DNA of 64,000 nt from Sphingobacteriales bacterium UTBCD1 (GTDB taxonomy: Bacteria > Bacteroidota > Bacteroidia > Chitinophagales > Chitinophagaceae): assembly GCA_002066995.1 (NCBI GenBank), contig MWTC01000039.1, positions 1 through 64,000 of the forward strand. The letters are read 5' to 3'. A program made the translations under genes and the position numbers. Below the pieces are notes generated by a model. It searched no databases. It was not told the DNA's origin and saw nothing but the letters and a program-made list of their open reading frames with translations. The first letter of the stretch is position 1; each line of letters begins with the position of its first letter. Below are positions 9,077 to 17,260 of this stretch, one piece after another.

Positions 9077-10126
9077 CTATATCTGATTGATTATTTCAAT
9101 CATTCTGTTAGTGACATTTTGTCCAAATATATTTTTTTGAGTTAAAGGCGTTTCAAAGCCCATTATTTTGATAGCTATATCCTTACTTGCCGGGCTAACC
9201 AATAAATTCCATCCTTCCTCTACTGTTTCCACCCATTCTGTTTCTGTTCTAAGAGTAATGCAGGGCTTTTTAAGAATATAGGCTTCTTTCTGAATACCTC
9301 CTGAATCTGTAATAATTTTTTTTGCATAATACTCCAAAACAATAAAATCGAAGTAGCCCTGCGGCTCTATCAAAGTAAGATTACCGGGCAGGGATTGAGC
9401 ATTATCTATCATCTTTTTTGTTCGAGGGTGAATAGGAAAAATAACTTTTTCATTTAACTTTCCCAATTGATCAAATATATGACTCAATATTTCCGGATTA
9501 TCAACATTATAGTTTCTATGCAAGGTTACCAAATTATATTCCTGGTTCTCAAGGTTCATTTCTGCAATGATGAAAGATTTTTTTAAAGCAATATCCAGGT
9601 TCATATTCATAGTATCTACCATGATGTCACCAGTCAGGTATGCATATTGCACTAGGCCTTCCCTGTTCAGAATATTCATTGCAGCAGGAGTAGGAGCAAA
9701 AAGATATTTTGAAATATGATCTGTTGCCATCCTGTTGATTTCTTCAGGCATACTTTTATTATAACTTCTCAGCCCGGCTTCAATGTGCAGAATAGGTATA
9801 TTCAATTTTGCTGCTGACACAGCTCCTGCCAACGTTGAGTTCGTATCTCCAAACACAATAACGATATCAGGCTTTTGATCAAACATTGCCTTTTCCAATC
9901 CAACCATCATACTTCCGGTTTGGAAAGCCTGGCTCCCCGAACCAATTTCAAGATGTATGTCGGGTTTGCGGATTCCCAAATCCGAAAATATTTTTTCAGA
10001 CATGGCAAAATCGTAATGCTGTCCTGTGTGTACAATATATTCCTTGTGATTTTTTGCCAGTGCTGCAGAAAGAGGAGCTAATTTTATGAACTGGGGCCGG
10101 GCACCAACAATAGAAAATATTTTCAT
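9077..10126 (-). CDS. wecB: UDP-N-acetylglucosamine 2-epimerase (non-hydrolysing), second paralog
   Basis: 349 residues with the full WecB signature set: VGARPQFIKLAP, HTGQHYDFAMS, FGDTNSTLAG, HIEAGLRSYN, MPEEINRMATDHIS, TLHRNYN, FPIHPRTKK and ITDSGGIQKEA. It makes UDP-ManNAc or a related 2-epimer in the cytosol. The start codon overlaps the stop of the upstream deacetylase by 4 bp, and that gene overlaps its own upstream oxidoreductase by 4 bp, forming a tightly coupled trio. It is clearly divergent from the paralog at 51-1154, which suggests separate substrates rather than recent duplication. Confidence 0.93.
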   Translation of the reverse strand: MKIFSIVGARPQFIKLAPLSAALAKNHKEYIVHTGQHYDFAMSEKIFSDLGIRKPDIHLEIGSGSQAFQTGSMMVGLEKAMFDQKPDIVIVFGDTNSTLAGAVSAAKLNIPILHIEAGLRSYNKSMPEEINRMATDHISKYLFAPTPAAMNILNREGLVQYAYLTGDIMVDTMNMNLDIALKKSFIIAEMNLENQEYNLVTLHRNYNVDNPEILSHIFDQLGKLNEKVIFPIHPRTKKMIDNAQSLPGNLTLIEPQGYFDFIVLEYYAKKIITDSGGIQKEAYILKKPCITLRTETEWVETVEEGWNLLVSPASKDIAIKIMGFETPLTQKNIFGQNVTNRMIEIINQI

Positions 10127-11100
10127 GAAATTTTCTCTTTCTGTTTTATGGTGATTTCCTTTTGCTGATCCGGCAATTGCATTGCAAATTTTCCCATTGG
10201 CAGTAATTCAAAATGTTTTTTCAAACGGGTAAGTGCGTATTCAAATATTTTTATTTTTGTTTCTCTTTGCACATTCATGCCGGGAAAGAACTTCAACTCC
10301 GGGGATTCCCGGCTGCCGATCAGATCCAATGGATGTAATAAATAACTGGGAGATGTTTTTGTAAGTTTACACATGAAAATGGAAAACCCGAAATACAATT
10401 TCATTAAAACGTAAGAGACATTGCTGATATAAATCAGGTAACTCTGGTGGAAAGGTATTTTGAACACAGGCATTGTAGTAACCGGAATCTCCAATAATGT
10501 TTTATTACTTTTTAATTTCCATTTAAATGGTTTCAACGGATAAAATCCTTCATTAAAAGAACCGAACAATTCTTTCCGGCTTTTTTTCTGCTCTTTGGAA
10601 AGTTTAGACTTCCAGAAATAATAACGCCGCATCAGTGGTGAAAGATAAGTGGGCAGAATTGAAGCATCAAAAATATAATTTCTTCCTTGCAGCACTTCCA
10701 ACAAATCATTGCTCCAGCTGAAGCCGGGGCCCCGAAACATGTTTGTACGTTGACCGGTAGCATTCAAAATTGCTTCTTCTGCCATTCGAATCTCTTCTTC
10801 AATTTTTTCTTTCGAATATGTTTTTAGCCATGATTCATGATGAAAAGAATGATTGGCCACTTCATGTCCTCTTTCTACAATGTTGCGAAGTAAAGTATGA
10901 TTTTTTTCATTTGCTGCATCCTGACCTACGATGAAGAATGTGATTTTTATATCCAACTTATCCAGTATATCCAAAGTTAACGGTAACACAATATCGAGGT
11001 AGGACGGGAACTTATCCCAGCCTTCATCTCCATGTACTTTCATATAAGACCACTTATCATCAAGGTCTAATGATATGCTTGCCGGAAGTTTTTTTTTCAT
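10123..11100 (-). CDS. Polysaccharide deacetylase (NodB-like, CE4)
   Basis: 325 residues with a NodB-homology core: an acidic motif LDLDD at the N-terminus, GHEVANHSFHH (metal-binding histidines) near residue 94, and FRGPGFSW near residue 140. These are the CE4 positions for a metal-dependent N- or O-deacetylase. There is no signal peptide, so it should act in the cytosol, probably on a lipid-linked or nucleotide-linked amino sugar. The C-terminal 140 residues are poorly recognised. It overlaps both neighbours by 4 bp, implying stoichiometric expression with the FAD oxidoreductase and WecB. Confidence 0.83.
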   Translation of the reverse strand: MKKKLPASISLDLDDKWSYMKVHGDEGWDKFPSYLDIVLPLTLDILDKLDIKITFFIVGQDAANEKNHTLLRNIVERGHEVANHSFHHESWLKTYSKEKIEEEIRMAEEAILNATGQRTNMFRGPGFSWSNDLLEVLQGRNYIFDASILPTYLSPLMRRYYFWKSKLSKEQKKSRKELFGSFNEGFYPLKPFKWKLKSNKTLLEIPVTTMPVFKIPFHQSYLIYISNVSYVLMKLYFGFSIFMCKLTKTSPSYLLHPLDLIGSRESPELKFFPGMNVQRETKIKIFEYALTRLKKHFELLPMGKFAMQLPDQQKEITIKQKEKIS

Positions 11101-12404
11101 ACTAATAATTCTGCGAGCTTTGTTTCTGCAACCCTGATTGTTTCATTAACATTTAAAGTACCATCTTTTATATGAGCGGTATTAATAATACTTACACCGG
11201 ATATTGAAGTTTTAATATCAGGAAGCAATTCTGAATAATTCAACCTGGCTACTGTAATAACATGATTTGCCCTGGCTACCCCTGCAAATTGAATATTTTC
11301 TTCATGTAACCAGGGATACATTTTTTTAAAATTCGAAATAAAATAATTTTTGATTTCTTCATCAGAATTGTTAAATAATGGATCATCAGGGCTTACATAT
11401 TTGGGAAGGTAGATTAAAGAATGTCCGCCAAGGTATTTCTTATCGACAAGGGAACTCATTTCAATCACACCTGTAAAGGGAATTGATGTATCAGTAATAT
11501 TAGTGACATAATAGCCGCTGATGGGCTTATCCAATAATACCGCGACACAAATAACGCCGAGATATTCAACACCATTTAATCTATTGATTTCATCGCCTGA
11601 AAGACCTTTGCATAACTTTGCTGCCAATCCGGAAGGTAAAGTCACTATCACTTTATCAAATTCTTCGTTACTGCCATCGGCAAACGAAATTACCGGTTTT
11701 CCATTTATAGTGGCACTCACTTCCCTGGCTGCAAAATTTGTCTTTATTTGAATATGCTCTTCCTTTAATCTTTGAGTGAATGCTTCAATGATCGTTTTAT
11801 ATCCCCCGGGGACATATCCAAACATTTCCTTCTTCAAGCCGCTTCTTCTTGCTCCATATAAGCGCTGAATAGTTGCCCAGATGAAAACTGCAGATGTCCT
11901 TTGATAACTTTCGCCCAGTTTCGCCCTTAACAAGGGCAACCAGATTTTGTTGAATGTTTTTTTACCTGACCACTTTTTCAACCAGGCTGTAACAGGAATT
12001 TTTTCAAGGCGTTTCCAGTTCTTAATTTTAGATGCAACAATTATGGTTAGTCCCAACCGGAATTTATCAATTACGTTAAGTGTAGGAAATTTCAGGAACT
12101 CAATAGTATCGGACATGGAATAGAGTTTCCCATTAATGTAAAATCCAGTTTTTGTTTCCACCCATTTAATTTTATCTTCAATACCGGTTTCTTTTAAGAT
12201 ATTTCTTGTTCGGAGATCTGATAATAAAATGACATGGTAAAATTTATCCCATTCCACATCACCCATTTTCCATGGGCTTGCTAATCCGCCCAAATTGGGA
12301 GCAGCCTCAAACAAAGATACTTTTTGACCTGATTGAGCAAGGCGATGAGCCAGAGTCATTCCCATGATACCACCACCCACTATACCCCATTTTTTCGGTT
12401 CCAT
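11097..12404 (-). CDS. FAD-dependent amine-oxidase-fold oxidoreductase (UDP-galactopyranose-mutase-like)
   Basis: 435 residues starting with the dinucleotide-binding motif GIVGGGIMGM and the downstream FEAAPNLGGLASPW segment that binds the FAD ribose. The fold matches flavin amine oxidases, protoporphyrinogen oxidase and UDP-galactopyranose mutase relatives common in glycan loci. It could oxidise or rearrange a nucleotide sugar or lipid-linked sugar; the reaction cannot be fixed from sequence. It is coupled by a 4 bp overlap to the deacetylase and lies 14 bp after the epimerase gene, which suggests consecutive steps on one sugar. Confidence 0.78.
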   Translation of the reverse strand: MEPKKWGIVGGGIMGMTLAHRLAQSGQKVSLFEAAPNLGGLASPWKMGDVEWDKFYHVILLSDLRTRNILKETGIEDKIKWVETKTGFYINGKLYSMSDTIEFLKFPTLNVIDKFRLGLTIIVASKIKNWKRLEKIPVTAWLKKWSGKKTFNKIWLPLLRAKLGESYQRTSAVFIWATIQRLYGARRSGLKKEMFGYVPGGYKTIIEAFTQRLKEEHIQIKTNFAAREVSATINGKPVISFADGSNEEFDKVIVTLPSGLAAKLCKGLSGDEINRLNGVEYLGVICVAVLLDKPISGYYVTNITDTSIPFTGVIEMSSLVDKKYLGGHSLIYLPKYVSPDDPLFNNSDEEIKNYFISNFKKMYPWLHEENIQFAGVARANHVITVARLNYSELLPDIKTSISGVSIINTAHIKDGTLNVNETIRVAETKLAELLV

Positions 12405-12418
12405 GGTCTAAAAAGATC

Positions 12419-13390
12419 CTACTTTGTTATAAATTGTTTTTGCCATTCAATGGTAGAAGAAAGGCCGGTTTTGAGATCCCACTCAGGTTGAAAATTAAAA
12501 TAAGAACGTAATTTAGAAATATCCGGAACCCTACGCATGACATCCTCATATTTCCCAAAAGAAGAATATGGAATAAAGTTAAGTTTAGGTTTTGAATTTT
12601 CTCCATTCACCAACTTCCATATTAAACTGGCAAGATCTTTAATGGCAATTTCAGATCCGGGCTTCCCGCCGGTATTGAATATTTCATTGTTGGATTTCTC
12701 ATTTTCTATACATAAAACTAAAGCATTCACGGTATCATCCACATAAGTAAATGTTCTGGTCTGTGAACCATCGCCATGAATATCCAGAGATTCCTGTTTA
12801 AATGCTTTTTCAATAAAAACAGACTGGGGCCCGCCCCACCAGGTCAGATTTTGGTGTGGCCCATAGGAACCAAAAAAACGTGTAATAGTGTAAGTAAGCC
12901 CATATTCATCATTATTCGCAATGATGTATTGTTCGCCATACATTTTTGACAATGCATAAGCCCATCTTTTCACATTCGTTGGCCCCATTACTAAATCGGA
13001 ATCTTCTGAAAAAGGCACATTGGGATTCTTACCATACACATCTGAAGTAGAAGCAAAAAGAATTTTAGACTTATCATGGATACACTTTTGAACTACGTTA
13101 CGAAGCATCAGATAATTTTCTTCCAGGGTTCTTAGCGCATTCGTGTACCGTGGAATTTTTTGCGATGCAAGATGAACTACAATATCCGCTTTTATATTAT
13201 TCATAATAAGTGGGTTTGCAATATCCCCCATGACAAATTCAAAATCCGGGTTGCCTTTTGCAAATTCTATATTGCGTAAAAATCCATAATTCAGGTTATC
13301 AATCCCAATTACAGTATGCCCCCTTTGCAGTAATATTTTTGCAAGATTGGATCCAATAAAACCTGCCACTCCTGTAATTAACACTTTCAT
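12419..13390 (-). CDS. NAD-dependent epimerase/dehydratase (extended SDR)
   Basis: 323 residues from the ATG at 13390 (MKVLITGVAGF). The open frame extends nine codons further upstream, but that extension would precede a canonical SDR start. It has the cofactor motif TGVAGFIGSN and the catalytic pair YALSK near residue 150, plus RFFGSYGP, which is typical of nucleotide-sugar epimerases and dehydratases. The product is probably a UDP- or GDP-sugar 4-epimer or related compound. It lies directly after the AsnB-like gene and before the FAD oxidoreductase. The precise substrate is not recognisable. Confidence 0.85.
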   Translation of the reverse strand: MKVLITGVAGFIGSNLAKILLQRGHTVIGIDNLNYGFLRNIEFAKGNPDFEFVMGDIANPLIMNNIKADIVVHLASQKIPRYTNALRTLEENYLMLRNVVQKCIHDKSKILFASTSDVYGKNPNVPFSEDSDLVMGPTNVKRWAYALSKMYGEQYIIANNDEYGLTYTITRFFGSYGPHQNLTWWGGPQSVFIEKAFKQESLDIHGDGSQTRTFTYVDDTVNALVLCIENEKSNNEIFNTGGKPGSEIAIKDLASLIWKLVNGENSKPKLNFIPYSSFGKYEDVMRRVPDISKLRSYFNFQPEWDLKTGLSSTIEWQKQFITK

Positions 13391-13431
13391 AAAACAAATT
13401 TGATAGATGAGATGCAATCAGCCATAAAAAA

Positions 13432-15417
13432 TCAGGCAACCTGTTCTTCATGTATAATCCTTAAATTTTCCAGGTGATTTACATTAATGCCTGCTTTGTC
13501 AACGATAAACATTTTATAGAGCAACTGAGTAGAAATTATTGCCGTCAATGCCATCTGGTCCACTTCTGAAACGTCTTTTTGTTTATTCATTTTTGCAATC
13601 AAAGCATTTACCTTAAGCGGATTAAACAAGCCAAAAGAATTTATATTAACTGAAGATAAAACATCCAGCACATATTCTGATCTGCTGAAGTTTAAAAAAC
13701 TTTCCGGCACAGGCGACCGGTAAGGCTGTTTCACTCTTTTTCTTATGGATTCAGGGATCAGGCCTTCACTCATTTTCTTCAGCAAATATTTTTCATTCAG
13801 GCCGTTTAACTTCAGATTGTCCGGGAGTTTATTACAAAATTCAATAACCCGGTGGTCGAGGAAAGGGTATCTCCCTTCTACAGAATTTGCCATCAACATC
13901 CTGTCGCCTTGTGAAGAGAGCAGGTAACCCGACATGAAAATAGTTGATTCGAGGTACTGAGCTTTTCCCAGGGTACTCCAGTCAGTTATATTTGCAGGAA
14001 GCTTAGAGTATAATAAATTCAAAGGATCATAACCAGTAAGTTTTTGTAAAATATCATCAGCAAAATAAATTTTATTCCTGGATGTATTGTGCCATCTTAA
14101 TAAATGAGAATAAAAGGGATTACTTGTGTCATTAAGTTTATACCCAAAAAATAATTTAAGCGCAGTAGGGCCGGCATCTCTTATTATGGGCAGATAAGAA
14201 TACAGTTTCGATAATAATTTAGGCCTGAATGTTGATGCAGGCTGGTTGGCCCAGAATTGCCTGATCTTTGCTTCCTTAAAAATATCATACCCTGCGAGAT
14301 ACTCATCAGCACCTTCACCTGTAATCACTACCTTAATATTGCTCTCTCTTACTTTTTCAGACAACAAATACATGGGTGTAGGTGATGTTCGTAATGTAGG
14401 AAACTCGGTGTGCCAGATTGTCTTTTCGAAATAATTACTTATATCATACTGGGTACATTTAAAAGCATGGTGCCTGGTATTTAAATAACCTGCGGCTTCC
14501 ATTTGGTATTTCGTTTCATCATAAACTGCATCTTCAAACCCGATTGAGAAAGTATTCAGAACTTCAGGATTTATTTCATGAATCAAAGATGTAGTGACCG
14601 TTGAATCCAGGCCACCACTTAAGTAAGCCCCCACAGGTACATCAGCTCTTAACCTTATTTTTACAGCATCTTTCAGCAATTCTTTATATTCCGACAGGAT
14701 GTCTGTTATGCTTCTTGATGCTGAATCTTTTTGTATTGAAAAATCTGCTTCCCAATATTTTTCAATTTGGGTTCCTGCATCATTTATCCGCATGAAACAA
14801 CCAGGAGGTAATTGAAAAATGTTTTCAAAAGGGGTATGGGGGGCTATCGTGGTCCAGAAAGTAAAAACCTGAGCCAGGCTTTCGTGGTTCAGCCCTCTTT
14901 TTGTAAACCCTGATGCCAACAACCCTTTTATTTCAGAACAAAAAGAAAACACGTTTTTATCATATGAATAAAATAATGGGAGTATCCCTACCCTGTCACG
15001 GGCCAGGAAGCATTCTTTGTTTTTTTTATCCCAAATGCAAAAAGAGAACTGTCCATTAAAATATTGAAGACACTCAGCTCCGTACAGGGCATACATCTGC
15101 ACCACCACTTCTGTATCACAATGAGTTTTCAATCGAATTCCTTTTTTCAGAATATGCTCCCGCAGTTCAGTATAATTAAATATTTCGCCATTATAAACAA
15201 TCCAGAAATTTCCCGAATCATCTGATAAAGGTTGCTGACCCGATTTCAAATCTATTATACTCAGACGCACGTTCCCTATTGCGATATTTTCGCCCAGGTA
15301 CATACCACTTTCATCCGGACCTCTGTGCCTGATGAGAGCCAGCATTTTTTTCACCTTATGTTCAAGCGGAACATCAGAGTATGGGGATATATTAAATATC
15401 CCTGCAATTCCACACAT
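13432..15417 (-). CDS. Asparagine synthase-like glutamine amidotransferase (AsnB family), copy 1
   Basis: 661 residues. Met removal would expose Cys2 (MCGIAGIF), the class II glutaminase nucleophile, and RLSIIDL and YNGEIFNY complete the glutaminase pocket. The synthase half has the PP-loop SGGLDS at 267-272 and the ITGEGADE motif. Such proteins use ATP and glutamine to convert a carboxylate to a carboxamide. The acyl carrier protein lies only 13 bp upstream, and an AMP-ligase and NadE-like enzyme lie nearby, so the substrate is more likely a carrier-bound or sugar-bound carboxylate than free aspartate. A second AsnB-like protein lies at 30140-32017. The substrate is inferred. Confidence 0.88.
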   Translation of the reverse strand: MCGIAGIFNISPYSDVPLEHKVKKMLALIRHRGPDESGMYLGENIAIGNVRLSIIDLKSGQQPLSDDSGNFWIVYNGEIFNYTELREHILKKGIRLKTHCDTEVVVQMYALYGAECLQYFNGQFSFCIWDKKNKECFLARDRVGILPLFYSYDKNVFSFCSEIKGLLASGFTKRGLNHESLAQVFTFWTTIAPHTPFENIFQLPPGCFMRINDAGTQIEKYWEADFSIQKDSASRSITDILSEYKELLKDAVKIRLRADVPVGAYLSGGLDSTVTTSLIHEINPEVLNTFSIGFEDAVYDETKYQMEAAGYLNTRHHAFKCTQYDISNYFEKTIWHTEFPTLRTSPTPMYLLSEKVRESNIKVVITGEGADEYLAGYDIFKEAKIRQFWANQPASTFRPKLLSKLYSYLPIIRDAGPTALKLFFGYKLNDTSNPFYSHLLRWHNTSRNKIYFADDILQKLTGYDPLNLLYSKLPANITDWSTLGKAQYLESTIFMSGYLLSSQGDRMLMANSVEGRYPFLDHRVIEFCNKLPDNLKLNGLNEKYLLKKMSEGLIPESIRKRVKQPYRSPVPESFLNFSRSEYVLDVLSSVNINSFGLFNPLKVNALIAKMNKQKDVSEVDQMALTAIISTQLLYKMFIVDKAGINVNHLENLRIIHEEQVA

Positions 15418-15430
15418 TCTTGCAGAAAAA

Positions 15431-15706
15431 TTAACCGAGTTTCTTTGTTATGTAATCTGCCATGGCATTCAACGACTCGAAATTGGTATCGAGCAATTCA
15501 GAATCTTTTGCTTTTATTGAAAAATTTTCTTCAATAAAATTGATAAGGAGTATAAAACCCATTGAATCAAAAAGCCCCTCTTCAAATATTTTCGAATCAT
15601 CCTTTACCTGGTCTGGTGAAGCATATGTCTCATCAACGATATACTTTCTGATTTTGTTTTTAATGTCGGCTTTAACCTCGTTTGTAAGTACTGTTTTAGT
15701 TTCCAT
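15431..15706 (-). CDS. Acyl carrier protein (phosphopantetheine carrier, ACP/DltC-like)
   Basis: 91-residue helical carrier with the attachment motif FDSMGF; Ser48 should carry 4'-phosphopantetheine. It is acidic around helix II (EEGLFDSM, INFIEENF), as carriers are. It is separated by 210 bp from the PrmC-like gene and by 13 bp from the AsnB-like gene, both in the same direction. With the AMP-ligase (17241-18827) it makes a loading pair, comparable in type to DltA/DltC or to the ligase and carrier of exosortase-associated EPS loci. It is not in a fatty-acid-synthesis context. The bound acyl or aminoacyl group is unknown. Confidence 0.88.
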   Translation of the reverse strand: METKTVLTNEVKADIKNKIRKYIVDETYASPDQVKDDSKIFEEGLFDSMGFILLINFIEENFSIKAKDSELLDTNFESLNAMADYITKKLG

Positions 15707-15916
15707 AAATTTAAATAATGGGTAAATGGTTATAAAATGATTAGTTAACTATAAAGAAAAATTAAGCGTTCAGTCACAGAATTACCTGACGTGATAATAC
15801 TGCAACCTAATTATAAAAAACTTTTTTTATTAAGAGTATTTTTCAACAATTTATAAACTTCCCTGCACACTTTTTTAGTAGTTTTCCACAACTTTATCGT
15901 AAGAATCACATAAGGA

Positions 15917-16816
15917 TCAGGCCTTTTGAGCCATGATCACCCTGATGTTACCCTGATCGTCTTCAACTGTTTGAAGTTTCCCATATTTATTTATTCGTTC
16001 ACAGAGTTGTATAATGAATTTTCCCTGACCTAATCCTACTTCAAATATTAGCCAACCATTTTTTTCCAAAAACACCGGTGCTTTCTCAATCAACATTTGA
16101 ATAACTTTAAATCCTAACATTCCGCCGTCAAAAGCCAAAGCAGGCTCATGTGCAGCAATTTCAGTATTCATTTTTTTCACCTTTGCGCTTGAAATATACG
16201 GAGGATTGCAGATTATCAGGCTTATCATTTCATAATTTTTCCCGTTTTCAAAAGGAGCGAACATATCACCGCTTTCAAACTGAACCCTGTTATTAAGGTT
16301 AAGATAATGTGAATTATCTTTTGCAAGACTTACCGCATCTTCAGATAAATCCGAGGCATAAAGCTTAACTTTTTGATTTAAATGAGCAACTGCCAACCCA
16401 AGATTTCCTGATCCGCAACACATATCCATTATATGAATGGTATCCTTTCCTTTAGCCAACTCAAAAGATAACTCTAATGCTTTTTTCCCTAATATCTCTG
16501 TTTCCTTTCTCGGTATCAACGCTCGTCCATCAGTCAAAAATTCAATTCCGAGGAAATTCTGCCTCCCGACTAAATGAGCCAAAGGAATATCTTTCGTTCT
16601 TCTTTCCAGCAAATCAACTAAATGTTTTATCATATTTTCATCCAGCGGCGATAGCGGATATTTCATCGCTTCTGCTGCAGACATAGGATGCCCTGATGCA
16701 TATTGCCAGCAAGCTTTCAACGTAGAATCAATAGTCTCATCGGGTTTATCCTCCAAAAAACGAAACTTTGGGCCAAATTGAGTTTTGAGTTCATTAAAAA
16801 GCTTCAGTACATCCAT
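15917..16816 (-). CDS. PrmC/HemK-family N5-glutamine methyltransferase-like protein in the EPS cassette
   Basis: 299 residues with the complete PrmC layout: an N-terminal helical domain, the linker LVGRQNFLGIEF and LIPRKETEIL (about 82-109), SAM motif MCCGSGNLG (132-140), and the substrate motif NPPY (204-207) that binds a planar amide in this family. PrmC methylates the side-chain amide nitrogen of glutamine in release factors. Its location between an acyl carrier protein and an NTF2-like/AMP-ligase pair suggests a cassette-specific paralog acting on a carboxamide, but it could be the housekeeping prmC. The SAM loop MCCGSGN differs from the usual DLGTGSG, which favours a specialised paralog. 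Confidence 0.82.
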   Translation of the reverse strand: MDVLKLFNELKTQFGPKFRFLEDKPDETIDSTLKACWQYASGHPMSAAEAMKYPLSPLDENMIKHLVDLLERRTKDIPLAHLVGRQNFLGIEFLTDGRALIPRKETEILGKKALELSFELAKGKDTIHIMDMCCGSGNLGLAVAHLNQKVKLYASDLSEDAVSLAKDNSHYLNLNNRVQFESGDMFAPFENGKNYEMISLIICNPPYISSAKVKKMNTEIAAHEPALAFDGGMLGFKVIQMLIEKAPVFLEKNGWLIFEVGLGQGKFIIQLCERINKYGKLQTVEDDQGNIRVIMAQKA

Positions 16817-16840
16817 TTGATCAATCGCTAATTTTACAGG

Positions 16841-17260
16841 TTACAGCATACGCATTTCAACCATTGCGGTTCCTACCTGAATTGCAGTTTTAGAATAAGT
16901 AATTTTTTTGATTACTTTTCCTTCTTTTAATTGCATGATATCCACCCCTCTTCTTATTTCCTTTTCATTTCTAAATTTAGTTTCAATAGATGGCCATTCA
17001 AGCCTCCATTGAAAGGTCAGCTTCTGTTGCTGTTCATCACAAAAAAAATCTTCAAGAAAAAATTTGAAATTGCCATGCCGGATAAACCACGGTAACCATG
17101 CCATTTTAAGAGCTTCCTTTCCGGTAATCAGGTTACCATCCCAGTTCTCAAACAAGATATCCTCATGTATAAAATCCAGAACTCCTGACAGGTTATGTTC
17201 ATTCCAGGCAGTCAGCCATCTGCTAAAATGCTTAATTATTTCAGCTTTCGTGAGAATCAT
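16841..17260 (-). CDS. NTF2/SnoaL-like small protein
   Basis: 139 residues with the cone-like NTF2 pattern: an N-terminal helix with WLTAWNEHNLSGVLDFIHEDILFENW, then beta strands (FFLEDFFCDEQQQKLTFQWRLEW region) ending in IRRGVDIMQLKEGKVIKKITY. This is the usual SnoaL-like arrangement of cytosolic ligand-binding or small-molecule enzymes (isomerases, cyclases, dehydratases). The gene overlaps the end of the AMP-ligase by 20 bp and is followed by the PrmC-like gene after 24 bp, so it should act on the same activated acyl compound. The catalytic residues cannot be assigned. Confidence 0.75.
   Translation of the reverse strand: MILTKAEIIKHFSRWLTAWNEHNLSGVLDFIHEDILFENWDGNLITGKEALKMAWLPWFIRHGNFKFFLEDFFCDEQQQKLTFQWRLEWPSIETKFRNEKEIRRGVDIMQLKEGKVIKKITYSKTAIQVGTAMVEMRML

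Noticed and set aside
13391-13417. Longer start for the epimerase (MHLIYQICF extension)
   Set aside because: The SDR cofactor motif begins right after the internal ATG at 13390; the extension is hydrophobic and would be atypical.
15820-15837. A/T-only inverted repeat in the gap between the PrmC-like and ACP genes, considered as a terminator
   Set aside because: The stem is only A-T pairs with a tiny loop, and the genes on both sides appear to belong to one operon.
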